From Chara braunii (taxonomy: Eukaryota; Streptophyta; Charophyceae; Charales; Characeae): a stretch of DNA of 52,852 nucleotides. The notes beneath the pieces were generated by a model that ran no database searches, had not been told where the DNA came from, and saw only the letters and a list, made by a program, of their open reading frames with translations. The first letter of the stretch is position 1, and the number at the start of each line of letters is the position of its first letter. Positions 19,900 through 30,244 of this stretch are shown here, in pieces. The DNA lies in NCBI GenBank assembly GCA_003427395.1, contig BFEA01000858.1, positions 366,229 through 419,080 on the forward strand, written 5' to 3'. A program made the translations under genes and the position numbers.

Positions 19900-20958
19900 C
19901 AACAAGTCTATCCTGGCTAGACGCGCCTTTACGAGTCAGGTGCCGTGGTGAGTTGTCCCTATAGTAGCGTCACATTTACGTGACACTACAAGGGTAATAA
20001 TAAAAAAAAAAAACAATCTTTCGGAGATAGGTCCAACCAGATGGATGTTATCTGGATTACCTCGATGATTGCACTATCATGCTTAGGCATTAGTGGGTAA
20101 TCACATGCATAAGACGCATGTCAGGAGTAAATTGGAGATGATAGCGGAGGTGTGGTCGAACCAAGAGTTCAAACTTCGGCCATGAACCAGATCACTTGTT
20201 GATCTGCATGGTATTAGTGGTATTTACTTGCAGAAGTTGTTCATGACAAGTTTCAGTAGTCACGATAGGAAAACCCTTCCTAGTCTGTTCATTGACGGTG
20301 TTCCGTTTTTGAACGACAATATAAATGTCTCTTCAGTTACGTAGGCAGAAAAAAATAACATTGGCGAACTGACTCATCGAGTCCAAGATCCGTTTTCTGA
20401 TAATTTTCGATATAAGGTATACAAATTTTGATGCGTTTGTTTTCAGAACGATTGCCAAGGGACTAGGATTACATCTGAGGGTTTCACGCTTGGTTCAGAC
20501 CGTCCTAGTCGACTGACATACACTCCGGACTTAGGAGATCAGCACCCTAAGGGACAGACGACGATTGGATCCACCTGGCGTTAACCAAGCGCTTCCTATA
20601 CTACAGCAAGACGAGCAAATACCCTAAGCTGACCTGCCTCTGCGACTGCAGATAACAACTTTTGCACGTGGGTCAGTAGCTCGGTAGGGATACGCCCCTG
20701 AGGGTGGTGACAACCCCTCAGGGAAGGAAAGCTTATGCCCTGCGAGAACCTATCCTGTCATAGGGGACCGCGGGATGTACAGCTGGCGCACCCTGCTAGA
20801 GCGGTGACGGAACGATGTGACCACGCCCGTCTCGGCGGTTTGCGGGATTCTTGTGCGTCGTTCCTAAGTTGTCTCTTGATTGTTTTGTTTAACTCTTGCG
20901 TGATATGGTCCGGAGGGCTCTCGCCTTGCGAAAAAGGTGGGAGCCGATGCGCTCGACA
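19900..20958. other. 3' flank of ORF B inside the insertion, no gene seen
   Basis: An A run at about 20,006 (TAATAATA followed by poly(A)) comes soon after ORF B and could be a polyadenylation region. The remaining about 900 bp to the insertion border has only short ORFs, such as 20,735-20,971, without recognisable content. Confidence 0.35.
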
Positions 20959-22384
20959 TCGCATAGGTTAGCACATCCTTTTTCGTTCCTTTCCATTTGA
21001 AAAACTCTCTTACGTTAGCATATGTCTGCTTGAACCTGAAGTAACCCTCAGTGTCATGACATTCCCCCATAACCATACTTTTGATAATGATAAAGTAAAG
21101 CAAGTTATCAATCATCGATAATCAAGAAAGTGTTCAGGGTTTTCGTGAAGGGTTTGAGTGATAGGACACCAAAAAGGATCTCCGACATACTATTGTCGGA
21201 TTCAGCCCTTCAACTTAGTCCCAATGCCGAGGTAGGTAACGATAGCACCAAAGAAATCAGACTATCTGAACAAAGCATCAACAACAATGTCAGACTTACC
21301 CTTAATGGTTTTCAACTCAAAGTCAAATGTATCAATGAATGCAGACAATCTAACCAACTTGTGAGGAAGTCTTGGTTGAGTCTTGATCCACATTAAGGTC
21401 GAGTGATCTAAGTAGACTATCGAGTGTCATCGGAGCAAGTAGTGCTTGTCCATTGCTTCAATCAAGGCATATAGTTCCCTTTCGTAGGTGGAGTTAGTTA
21501 CCTTATCGGAGGGAAGACGTTTCGACATGAACTTAATTGGTTAATAGTCTTTGTCGCCATCTTGTTGTAACACAGCCCCAATCCCGAACTAACTGGTGTC
21601 ATTTGTGACAATGAAAGGAAGCGACGGATCAACAATCTTCAAAACAAGGTAGTGAGTTAGCGAATGTTTTAACTTCTTGAACGCAGACTCACAATCTTTA
21701 TCCCATAACCAAGGTTTCTCTTTCTTCAACAATCTTCTTATAGGCGCAACTATAAGGGAGAAGTTCCTCACAAACTTCCTATAGTAGCTAGCAAGTCATA
21801 GGAAAGATCGCAACTCAGTTATTGTCTTGGGTCTGGGTCAATCTCTAATTGTTGTGATCTTTTTTTCGTCTCGCCTTAGTCCTTCTTCATTTACTATGTG
21901 TCAAAGAGAGAGTATCTCAGACTTAGCAACTTCTGATTTTTTAGCATTCAATTTCTAGTTACCTTCTTGCAATTTCTGTAGAACCATTCGTAGGTGTTTC
22001 TTGTGATCCTCGAGCATCTTGTTGTAAACGAGGATGTCGTCAAGATACACAACTACAAATTGATCTAACCACTGTCGAAACAATTCATTCATAGATCATT
22101 GGAAGGTTGTGGAGGCGTTAGTCAGACTAAAGGGCATAACAACAAACTCATAGTGCCCATACCTCATTCGAAACGCCGTTTTGTGTTGGTCTTCAGGTGC
22201 CACCTCGATCTGGTGGCAGTCAGACTTCGGATCAATCTTACGGAAGTACCTACAACCCTGCAATTGGTCAAGAAGATCATTACTCCGAGGAAGGGGTTTT
22301 GCATTTTTTATCGTTACAAATTTAGACCTCGGTAGTCAATACACAGTCTAATTATTCCTTCATTTTTAGGCACGAATAGCACCT
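20959..22384 (-). pseudogene. Integrase/RNase H/RT block of gypsy #2, copy X
   Basis: Going up in coordinate on the minus strand this reads backwards through pol. The integrase zinc-binding region (MGECHDTEGYFRFKQTYANVREFFKWKG) is at 21,060-20,970. The RNase H region is at about 21,200-21,590. The RT-RNase H connection (MRNFSLIVAPIRRLLKKEKPWLW) is at 21,771-21,700. RT is at about 21,800-22,384. Stops and shifts occur throughout. At 22,384 the RT fingers text breaks off and integrase text starts again, marking a tandem duplication. Confidence 0.75.
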
Positions 22385-23207
22385 CGTTCACTTGGAATAG
22401 GAAGCGGTCAAAGTAGTCCCAAAGGATCCTCATTAGATGACTTATTTCTTTGGTAGACATTACAAGTTCTCGCATAGGTTAGCACATCCTCTTTCATTCG
22501 TTTCCATTTGAAAAACTCTCTTACATTAACATATGTCTTTTTGAACATGAAGTGACCCTCATTGTCATGATATTTCCCCATAACCATACTGTTGATATCT
22601 TCTTTGTGAAGAATTAATATTCTTGCTTGGGTTTGATTAAAAAAGAAGAGCAAGCCATTAGTTATTCGGTACTTAAGAAAGAGTTCAAGGTTTTTCTGAA
22701 GGGTTTGAATGATAGGACTCCAAACAAGATCCCCGATATACTATTGTCGGATTCGGTCCTTCAGCTCAATCCCGATGTCGAGGTAGGTAACGATAGCACC
22801 AAACAAATCAGAGCGTCTGGACAAAGCATCAACAACAACGTTAGACTTACCTTAATGATTTTCAACTCAAAGTCAAACTTGTCCATGAATGCAGATCATC
22901 TTACCAACTTGTGCGAAAGTGGTGGTTGAGTCTTGATCCACGTCAAGATCGACTGATCTAAGTAGACTGTGAAGTATCTTCCGAGCAAGTAGTGTTCCCA
23001 TGTATCCAGTACTTCAACCAAGGCATATAGTTCCCTCTCGTTGGTGTTCTTAACTACCTTATCGGAGGGAAGGCATTCAGACATGAGCTCAATTAGTCGA
23101 TAGTCTTTCCCGCCATCTTGTTGTAGTACAACCCCAATCCCGAACTGACCGATGTCAATTGTGACGATCAAAGTAAGCGACGGATCATCAATCTTATCAT
23201 TCAGAGA
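22385..23207 (-). pseudogene. Integrase/RNase H block of gypsy #2, copy Y
   Basis: A second copy of the segment that starts CTCA/GTTCACTTGGAATAGGAAGCGG. It contains the uninterrupted target site of the 6.6-kb insertion (22,462-22,480). The zinc-binding region is HDNEGHFMFKKTYVNVREFFKWKR, with RTCNVYQRNK where CLVCQ is usual. RNase H follows (LYALVEVLDTWEHYLLGRYF). Near 23,207 it breaks off into about 38 bp of unrelated GGGGAAGGG text, after which RT resumes. About 500 bp of RT/RNase H is therefore missing here. Confidence 0.75.
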
Positions 23208-23245
23208 CATTGGCGGAGGGGGAAGGGTTATGGGGCAGAGGGCAG

Positions 23246-23957
23246 TGCCACCTCGATCTGGTGGCAACCTGACTTCAAATCAATCTTACTAAAGTACCTA
23301 CAACTCTGCAATTGGTAAAAAGAGTCATCAATCCAAGGAAGGGGTTCTGCATTTTTTATCGTTACGGAATTCATACCTTGGTAGCCAATACACAATCTAA
23401 GTTATCCTTCCTTTTTAAGCACGAATTGTACATGGGCGTCGTAGGGAGAGAAACTTGGTCGAATCCATCCTTTATTAGTAAGTTCTTGTAGTTGTCTTTT
23501 CAGTTTTACTAGTTCCCTTGGGACATATAGTAGATCGGTCCTTTGGGAATCTTACTTCCAAGAATGATCTCGATTGTGTGCTTTATAGCACAGGCAGTTA
23601 CTCTCGTAGGTTCAATTTGCAAGTCATTATATTCATTAAGTAGTTTGTCAATAAAAGGTGGATAAGACGAAGAACATTCACCTACCCGTTTGACGAGTAT
23701 CATCATTACATCATGTACCAACTTCTTCTTCGTCACCATACGTCGAAAAGCAGGAAGCCTCATGCAAAAAAAAACAGCGATGAGTCACTACCAGACTTGT
23801 GAAACAACTTAATTGATTTCATTTCAGATTTTTCATCTTTTAAGTTGACAATCTTGTCCTTGAACTTAACTTCTAGGTCGACCTCCTCATGCCAATCCGT
23901 TCTGAGAATCATATCAAAAGGCAGGTTCTTTTCTACGAGGAAGGTTACTTCATTCAA
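23246..23957 (-). pseudogene. RT N-terminus and protease C-terminus of gypsy #2
   Basis: From 23,957 the minus strand encodes VEKNLPFDMILRTDWHEEVD, the ILGMDW block of the protease, with Gly-Met replaced by Arg-Thr. A basic linker follows (MVTKKKLVHDVMMI), then IILGSKIPKGPIYYMS, the start of the RT region. RT fingers text continues to 23,246 with stops. It matches gypsy #3 at 46,154-46,870 closely in order and wording. Confidence 0.75.
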
Positions 23958-25760
23958 TATCTTTTTCCCTTCCTTAGTTCAGAAATAACATTTCACTCGA
24001 TCGACAAACTGAGAGACAGTTATCATCCTTTTGTCAACAAGCATAAACGTGATTGGTCTAGGGATGTCCTGTATTCTCATCCCAGATGCAACTTCAAAGA
24101 TGAAGGATCGTGTAGACCTAGGATCTAACAAAACACCTACTCATGTTCTCGCAATCTCCATGTCTGCAATCATCAATTCACCCTTAGACTTCCCTTTCTT
24201 AGCCCATGAACTTTAAAGCAACAAGTTCACAACCAAGTTCATCAAGGGAATCACCTAGCGAGACAGAACGCAAGACCTTTTCAGGGTGGTCTGGGGATGG
24301 GCAGAAAAAAGTCATCCTCTGCCATGCGAGTTGGGGGGTTGAAAGAGGTTTTCGAGGCCTTACCTTTGTCTGAACCCACCAACTGAGTAGGAGCATATGC
24401 TACTCCTACTGGCTGCTCCCTTTTGGGTTACGAATGAGGGGACACCATGCTATGATGTGTCGTGCAGTGCCATATTTCAAACACTATTGATTATCCATCC
24501 GCTGCTGCCATTCGCTCTAGGTTAGGTCCATCTTTTCCGAGGGCCGACTAGAAGCAATGTCAGGATGCTTGGGGAAGGAGCATGGCCTCCTCTTACTGGA
24601 TCCACCATTATGGTTGGTGCCACACTTGTTGGCCAGCATGATAGTGACATCACCCTTTCCTAACTCACCGCCACCACTTGCTTCGCCCTTGGCCTCTTAG
24701 AGGGGCCAACTCTCAATATTCTCGTTGTCAAAGACAACAAGAGTGCAATCCTGTCACTTGTGAGCGCGAGGTCCCGTAACTATCGATAATTATACTTACT
24801 CGACTTTGCTTCTGCCACAAGCTTTCCGCGTATGGGCTCTGGCAGTGCACTCGAGTAGATACAGAGAACCCGGCTATCCTAAAGGTTCAACCCAGGTACC
24901 TGCAAAAGATGATCCACCTCACAGGACAAAGTTTCGACGCTTGACCAACGCTTCTGGCTGATGGTAGCGAGTTCATCAAATGCCTTGTCGGCAATCGTTT
25001 TATCGAGGAATCTCTCATTTATCTCCTAGAGAAATTCCCTCAATATCATGTTTTTTGCCGGCTCACCAATATCTTCGAAGCGAGCGGCAATGGCCTCGGA
25101 CAAAAACCATTCCTTCGCAACTTCTCCCAAGCAAGAGATGGAGAAGGTGATTTGGTTATCTTCAACCATTGGTGTGGTCCCACAATAGGTCTGGATTTCG
25201 ACAATCCGTAGCAACAAATTTTCTCCTCTCTTACCGTTGTAAGTAAATGGTAACTTCATTTTAACTTTTTCTTTCCTTTACAAGTCTGGTCACCCTCTGC
25301 AGTTCTGCGGTTGTCAATTTTAATATCCAAGTGTGTGCGGTAGGCCATCATGTTCTGTAGTACAAACGCCACATTAACTTATGAATCCACAATGTTAAAT
25401 TTCTGTTTTATTTCTTGTACCTTTCTTGCCTATTGTTCTTATTCTTTTCCTTGCGTTTGGCATTCTTCTTTTTTCCTCAATTCTGCTTCCAGTGCAACTT
25501 GCAACTGCTTAATTGTGTCATCCATTATCTCTTTTCTCCATTCTGGTTCCTCCCTCCTTTCACTCGTTTCTCCTTTCCCTTCTTCTTTGGCCTCTTCTCT
25601 AGCCATCTACACAAACTGCTCAACAACAAAATGATCAAGGGTCATTCGTCCTCGATGAATGATCTGCTACACTCCATCGCTCGTCTCCAGCATCTGAACA
25701 ACAATTTCATCCCTCATGAGTTCGTCTTCTGCAACTTGTAGATCGAACTGGTTGCGTACG
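23958..25760 (-). pseudogene. Gag and protease N-terminal region of gypsy #2
   Basis: 25,259-25,026 encodes a capsid-like stretch (MKLPFTYNGKRGENLLLRIVE, then SCLGEVAKEWFLSEA) that matches gag of gypsy #3. Upstream (25,634-25,300) the minus strand is Glu/Lys/Arg-rich, like the coiled N-terminal gag segment of #3. Downstream to 24,200 the frame is broken several times. Near 24,120 the protease catalytic loop reads LLDPR, where #3 has LLDPG. Confidence 0.7.
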
Positions 25761-25984
25761 TGTTGTTGATCGTCTGTCCCTGTGTCGTACAATTCAGTGA
25801 GCTGTTGGCGAAGACGGCCCAGCATTTGCTGCCGTGTTTCTTCCACTTGGCCACGGGTTCTCGATACTTAGTGAAGAAGGTGATCGAGATGAGAGAGAAG
25901 ATGAGAGGGATGAAACAAGTGATAACAGACACACGCAAGGAGTTTCAGTGGTAAGTTACCTTTCCCAACGTGTTTGCCGCACAA

Positions 25985-26093
25985 CGGACTTAACCGCTGG
26001 GTTACCTGGTCGGACGTCCAGAAACCCCCTAACCGTCAGGGGTTGTCCGGTCAGACATCCTCCTCGGGCAGTCTGTTCGAGCTCGAACGCCAA

Positions 26094-26124
<31 letters not shown>

Positions 26125-26400
26125 AAATACGAAAACAAACTGCACTATGCAAAAAAATAAACTGAACAACTTTTGCCTTGAGATGACAACGAAATTCGTT
26201 ATCACATTTTAAATAAATAAAAAAATTAAAGACACCCGCAATTTGTTTTTCTTTTTTTTGTGCTTTCAACTGCTAAAAATGGAGTTGTCCGGGCCCAGAC
26301 GTCCGGAACCCCCCTGACTATCTGGCCAGGACATCCTACAATCGGACAACTGGTAACATAGCTTAAGTTAACCGTTAAGCTAAACGACGATTGTAAATTC
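25985..26400. repeat. Insertion-like segment in the gypsy #2 leader with related ends and poly(A)
   Basis: Gypsy #3 reads GCCGCACAATAAATAAAA at about 49,171-49,188. Here GCCGCACAA is followed by foreign sequence. Related GTCC(A/G)GAA(A)CCCCC...GACATCC blocks lie near 26,013-26,061 and near 26,302-26,336. Between them are a perfect 14-bp palindrome (GTTCGAGCTCGAAC, about 26,076) and a poly(A) run at 26,092-26,117. This could be a small non-autonomous element or two overlapping ones. I could not define its borders. Confidence 0.45.
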
Positions 26401-27186
26401 CACGACCTCACTACAAAACGACTTTCAGTTTCGACGACAAGAAATAAGAAAAAAAAGTTAATAACTACGGAAACAAAATCTCTATTTTCTATGGCTACTT
26501 CTGCTGATTATCTTCTTGATGATGTTTTCCTATAGGCTGTACATGTTCTGCAGCCACGACCAGTATGATCAAGACAACACAACAATCGTGAGTTTGCAGT
26601 CATCCACAGGACAACCCACGACAGGTAAGTATGATCAATCAATCAACACTACAACAATCAAACAATGTGTTAGCTGATCTTCTCCTTCGCTGTCTTCTCG
26701 CGGATGGCTGTGTCTAGGCACATGCTCTGACGCGTGGCACTACAGCATAATCTCGTGCTGTACCGCCCGTCAAATTTCACAAGTGCAAGTATTTGTTCCC
26801 ACCAATCTTCCTATGGATGGCAGCGCACGTCAGATCTGCCACGTGTCACACTCGAATCAAGCCTCAACGACACATCATCATGAAAAATGCCATGTCAGCA
26901 TCAATGGGCAATCCAGGCGTCAAAATGGAGATGCTTCACAATCACGTGAGCAGCAAGAGACTGCCCAATCCGTATCCGTCCATTGGAATGTCGACTTCAG
27001 TATGCCGCATCGACCTGGTATGTTGTTGCTATTCCGAAGATGCCACGTCATCAGGTAAGTCACGGCAGTCCGCCGAGCGCCACGTCAGACAATAAATCCT
27101 GTTGCGCTTATCGACAGGTGCCACGTCAGCACCGTTGCACCATGCCACTTAGCCTGCGCATGTCAATCCCACGAAGCCACGTCAAC

Positions 27187-27244
<58 letters not shown>

Positions 27245-27559
27245 NNNNNNNNNNCTCTCTCTCTCTCTCTCTCGTTCTCTTGCAGGTTGCCCAACACCAC
27301 GTTAGCGCTTCCTTGCCAACAAGCGTAAGATCCACGTCATCATCATTATCACCATCATCATCAGAGTCATGTGCGCGCGGTACCAATGTGGCGCGCAGAC
27401 TAAACCGGCGCGATGGCAGGCAGGCGCTGATCACCAATCAAGCACGCGAATAAACACCTGATAATTCAAGTGCGCGCCGAGCGCGCGATCTGGCACGCGA
27501 AACAAATACCACAGCGCGATATACCATGCATCAGCAGATAGCATAGGCAGGAGGATATC
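26400..27559 (-). other. Gag leader of gypsy #2, rich in CCACGTCAGC-like motifs
   Basis: An untranslated region between primer-binding site and gag. From about 26,830 to 27,330 the plus strand carries repeated CCACGT(C/G) words (about ten), several as GCCACGTCAGC. A CT microsatellite with a 10-N gap interrupts it. Gypsy #3 has the same style of leader at 49,500-49,960. Confidence 0.6.
27189..27273. repeat. (CT)n microsatellite with 10-bp gap
   Basis: CT dinucleotides on both sides of ten N (27,245-27,254). Ser-Leu repeat ORFs here are artefacts. Confidence 0.97.
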
Positions 27560-27571
27560 GCTTTGATGCCA
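27560..27571 (-). promoter_or_regulatory. tRNA primer-binding site of gypsy #2 (degraded)
   Basis: The minus strand reads TGGCATCAAAGC three bases after the LTR end. The classic plant site, complementary to initiator Met-tRNA, is TGGTATCAGAGC, so two bases differ. Its position beside the LTR fixes 27,575-28,652 as the 5' LTR. Confidence 0.65.
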
Positions 27572-27574
27572 AAA

Positions 27575-28652
27575 TTTAATGAACCGAGTCTCGTGGAAAG
27601 CTCGTCAATGTCGAGATACAAAATGTCTCAGCGAATCAATCTTTCCAAAAATCGTACATGAAACCATACTTGCCCTCAAAGTATCTCAATGTCTTATAAT
27701 CAGAGAAGAAGCTGAGTAGAGAGAAATGAGACTTCGAGGGTGGAGGAGAGAGTATCCATCATCATTGTAGACAGAGCTCCCTCACAAGCCCACTTCCTCT
27801 CCGGGCACCGCCCTACTCGCTACGTCAGCAAACAGTCTTCCCTCATAAGCTCTGACAGTAAGCATATTCCAGCACAGCGCCCGTCCCCCAGCCATGTTAG
27901 CAATCAACGTGGGAGGATGGCGCATATTCCTTTCTGAAAACGTACAACAATTCGCAATGTCGACACAATCACAATGATGTAAGCTTCCCTCTCTCAATCA
28001 ACCATTCTCACAACCTTGATCCTCCTCCACCTCGCCCGTACTCCATCAATGTCGTAATCAGTGTGGCAAGAGCCATGTCAGCTTTATCAAGTGCAGAGCT
28101 GGCGTCGTAGACAGAGAATGGCTCCAGCATAAAGCTTTGGCAGTCCTGCATTGTTGTACCAGCGTCAAGCCAGCATAGAGCCAGCGCCAAGCCAACGTCA
28201 AGCAGCATGTGCAAGTCTGAACGTCGTCCAACAGGGCTGGGTCAACCTTGTAGTGTTCACTCATGTTGACCAGCCTCTTGTCTCTTGGATATGATGGCCC
28301 AGATCGTTTGTTAGCCAATGGCCTGGATCTCGTACAGTTGCAGATTTCCACTTGGTCTTGATTCCTTCCAGATACCTGCAGACAACCAAAGGTGTGTGTC
28401 TGATCTACGGCCGAGGCTAGATTCATGGTGACTTTGACTTGTGGGCCTGAATTCCCGAGCTGAGGTTGAGGGTTGACTTTCGCAAGGTCAACTGTCTCAC
28501 GTTGGGCCTCTGAAGGTCAGTTCTGGCCTGGCCCTCGGTACCCCACAGCAATAGGTCTTCAGGCGGCCGTTATCATGATTTGAGTGTGACCTTTGACCAA
28601 AATTGACGACCCACAGCCCATGGCTGGTGCATATTTGAGCTGAGTTATTGCA
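27575..28652 (-). repeat. 5' LTR of gypsy #2
   Basis: 1,078 bp matching 12,030-13,148. The TG at the edge has become TT (TTTAATGAACC). The other end is TTATTGCA. The GTCAATGTCGAGATACA and CTTCCAGATACCTGCAG segments are shared word for word. Confidence 0.85.
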
Positions 28653-29340
28653 AACGATTGCAGTTGCGTGTTTGCCTGCATGTTTTTTCCCCTCCTCTCC
28701 TATGTTCGTCTAGGGTAAAACTGGCCAGGTAAGTTCCACATCATCGTGCCGTCAAAAACATAACAGCAGCCCGCCGGTCAGTACCGGTCCTTGGGAGGGT
28801 TTGACCTCCGGGACAGTCGAATCGTCAGACACAGCTCTTAGCCCTACTCATCCCGTGTGGGTTTGGTCAACAAGACCCTATCCTTCATCCACAGAGTACT
28901 ATCACCTAGGACAAAAGAGACTCGATACAGAAAGAATAGACAAATAGACTGGACTCAGCAAGTACCAAGGGGTGTGTGCACATCCATAGGGCGAGGGGTA
29001 GGCTGAAGGCTTGGCGAGATGTTACCGGCTCCAGCTTGGTCAAAGTCTTGGTCAACGCCTTGGTCAACGACCTTGGTCAACGCTGGTCAACGCTGCTATC
29101 AGCCCCCAGTTAACCCCCGGTCAACTCCGGTAACCGCCGGTCAACACCTCCGGTCAACACCTCCGGTCAACCCTATCGGTCAACCCTATCGGTCAACCCT
29201 CCGGTCAGCTATGGCTGCCGGCTCCTCTTCCTCGCCAACCCTCTTCTTCCTTTCACCTTCCTCACCTCCTTTCACCCCGGCTGTATTCTTCTTCTCTTTT
29301 TTTTTTTTTTTTTTTTTTGATCGGCCCTCACTTCACCTCT
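28653..29340 (+). other. Leader-like DNA before gag of gypsy #5
   Basis: No gene. A consensus splice-donor word (CAG|GTAAGT) occurs near 28,731. The later half is dominated by GGTCAA repeats and pyrimidine runs, including poly(T) at about 29,298-29,319. Confidence 0.4.
29036..29208 (+). repeat. GGTCAAC array, eleven GGTCAA words
   Basis: Within about 170 bp GGTCAA occurs eleven times, mostly as (C/T)GGTCAAC with short variable spacers. Two neighbouring units are duplicated exactly (CACCTCCGGTCAA and CCCTATCGGTCAA). The reverse complement TTGACC is the core of the plant WRKY W-box. Confidence 0.9.
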
Positions 29341-29350
29341 CGGCTATGGC

Positions 29351-29899
29351 GTGCCACGTCATCTATGCCAAATCAGGGACACATCAGCGGTACCAGTGCC
29401 ATGTCAGCAGGTCGTGCCATGTCAGCACCGGGCCTGCAGCCCAGCTATGATCAGGCGCAGTGCTCGACTTGCTGCACGTCAGGGAGCTTCTATACCGGCA
29501 CCGGCACCTGCCCCTGTAATATGTCACCGACGCCGTCAGACTTCTGACCAGCGCCAGCAGCTAGGGACAGCAGACATGGCCACAACAGCAGCAGCAATAG
29601 CCGGCCCAACCGGGGCCCCGGTTGCGACCCCACGCCAAGGCACACCTGTCCGGGGCCTGCCCGGCTTGCAAGGGCAGATGCCCGGAGAGATAGTCGAGCC
29701 TTTTCACATCTGCGTTGCCAACTTTTTGGCATTCGTCGATGCTGAAAAGAAAAGTCTTGCCAAAGCCGCTGCAGAAGAGCAGTGATGAGAGGCGGAAGCT
29801 GCTGCAGAACAGCAGCGCCAACAGGCCGAGGCTGCAGCAGCTATGAACCACCTCTTTAAGGATGCGACTTCAGCACTGCAACAATGCGAGTCTAACTAC
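29351..29899 (+). pseudogene. Gag N-terminal region of gypsy #5, cut by the LINE
   Basis: The plausible start is the ATG at 29,576 (MATTAAAIAGPTGAPV). An Ala/Glu-rich helix follows (FVDAEKKSLAKAAAEEQ). Two consecutive TGA codons then interrupt, and the frame goes on (EAEAAAEQQRQQAEAAAAMN, then FKDATSALQQCESNY) to the LINE poly(A). An Ala/Gln/Glu-rich coiled N-terminus is common in gag of this gypsy group. The rest of this gag was not found beyond the LINE, unless it merges with gypsy #4. Two successive TGAs could both derive from CGA. Confidence 0.55.
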
Positions 29900-29922
29900 T
29901 TTTTTTTTTTTTTTTTTTTTTT

Positions 29923-30244
29923 CCCTTCAACCGGGCCCTGTGCCCAAGGCTGATATGAAAAGGATGAGAACGAGGCCGGGGTCCTCACAGTCTACCCGGA
30001 TATGTCACTGTCTGGGAGCCTTACCCAGTTTTGCTTTTTACGAGACCCAAAGGGACTCGGAATCCAAAAGATGCATTCAACAGAAAATTCCCATGTATAA
30101 CAAAGAAAGATAACCTGCCTCTTTAACTATAAAAGCCGCCAAATCTATCATGCCAAACCAAACAATTACATCTTACATCACATCACAGGACTGTGGTATT
30201 TCTACCAATGATAGATAGGATGAAGGAAAAGGATCTGCAAATTC
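29923..30244 (-). other. LINE 3' UTR
   Basis: Non-coding sequence between the last LINE stop and the poly(A) tail. It contains a TTTATAGTTAAAGAGGC stretch but no clear hairpin or conserved tail motif that I can name. Confidence 0.6.

Larger units (their letters stand above)
14384..20958. mobile_element. 6,575-bp insertion of unknown class in the integrase of gypsy #2
   Basis: The left junction is ACAAGTTCTCGC|TATCGAGGC and the right junction is GCGCTCGACA|TCGCATAGG. A duplicated copy of the same integrase segment at 22,462-22,480 reads ACAAGTTCTCGCATAGG without interruption, so it preserves the empty site. The borders therefore imply a 4-bp target duplication, TCGC. The ends form a short imperfect inverted repeat (TATCGAG / TGTCGAG). 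An imperfect hairpin (GCAAAAACCCT...AGGGTATTTGC) lies at 14,391-14,416. The interior has homopolymer runs, a gap, a GA microsatellite, a TATA-box candidate at 16,610, diverged 52-bp repeats and two ORFs near the right end. No transposase, integrase or reverse transcriptase was recognised. Ginger-type elements leave 4-bp duplications, but assigning that class would be a guess. Confidence 0.7.
12030..28652 (-). mobile_element. Ty3/gypsy LTR retrotransposon #2 (minus), with nested insertion and internal duplication
   Basis: Two related LTRs (12,030-13,148 and 27,575-28,652) flank, in minus-strand order: a primer-binding site (27,560-27,571), a long leader, gag (about 25,760-24,400), protease (24,200-23,500), and RT/RNase H/integrase down to 13,325. 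Subtracting the 6,575-bp insertion and a pol duplication of about 1.5 kb leaves close to the 9-kb size of its relative gypsy #3. No clear target duplication flanks it: GCAG precedes the left LTR, and the right side has GCAG only several bases beyond the LTR end. All genes are decayed. Confidence 0.82.

Noticed and set aside
28653-28662. GCAG as target duplication of gypsy #2
   Set aside because: GCAG directly abuts the left LTR, but on the right it lies several bases beyond the LTR end, so the match is not at the border.
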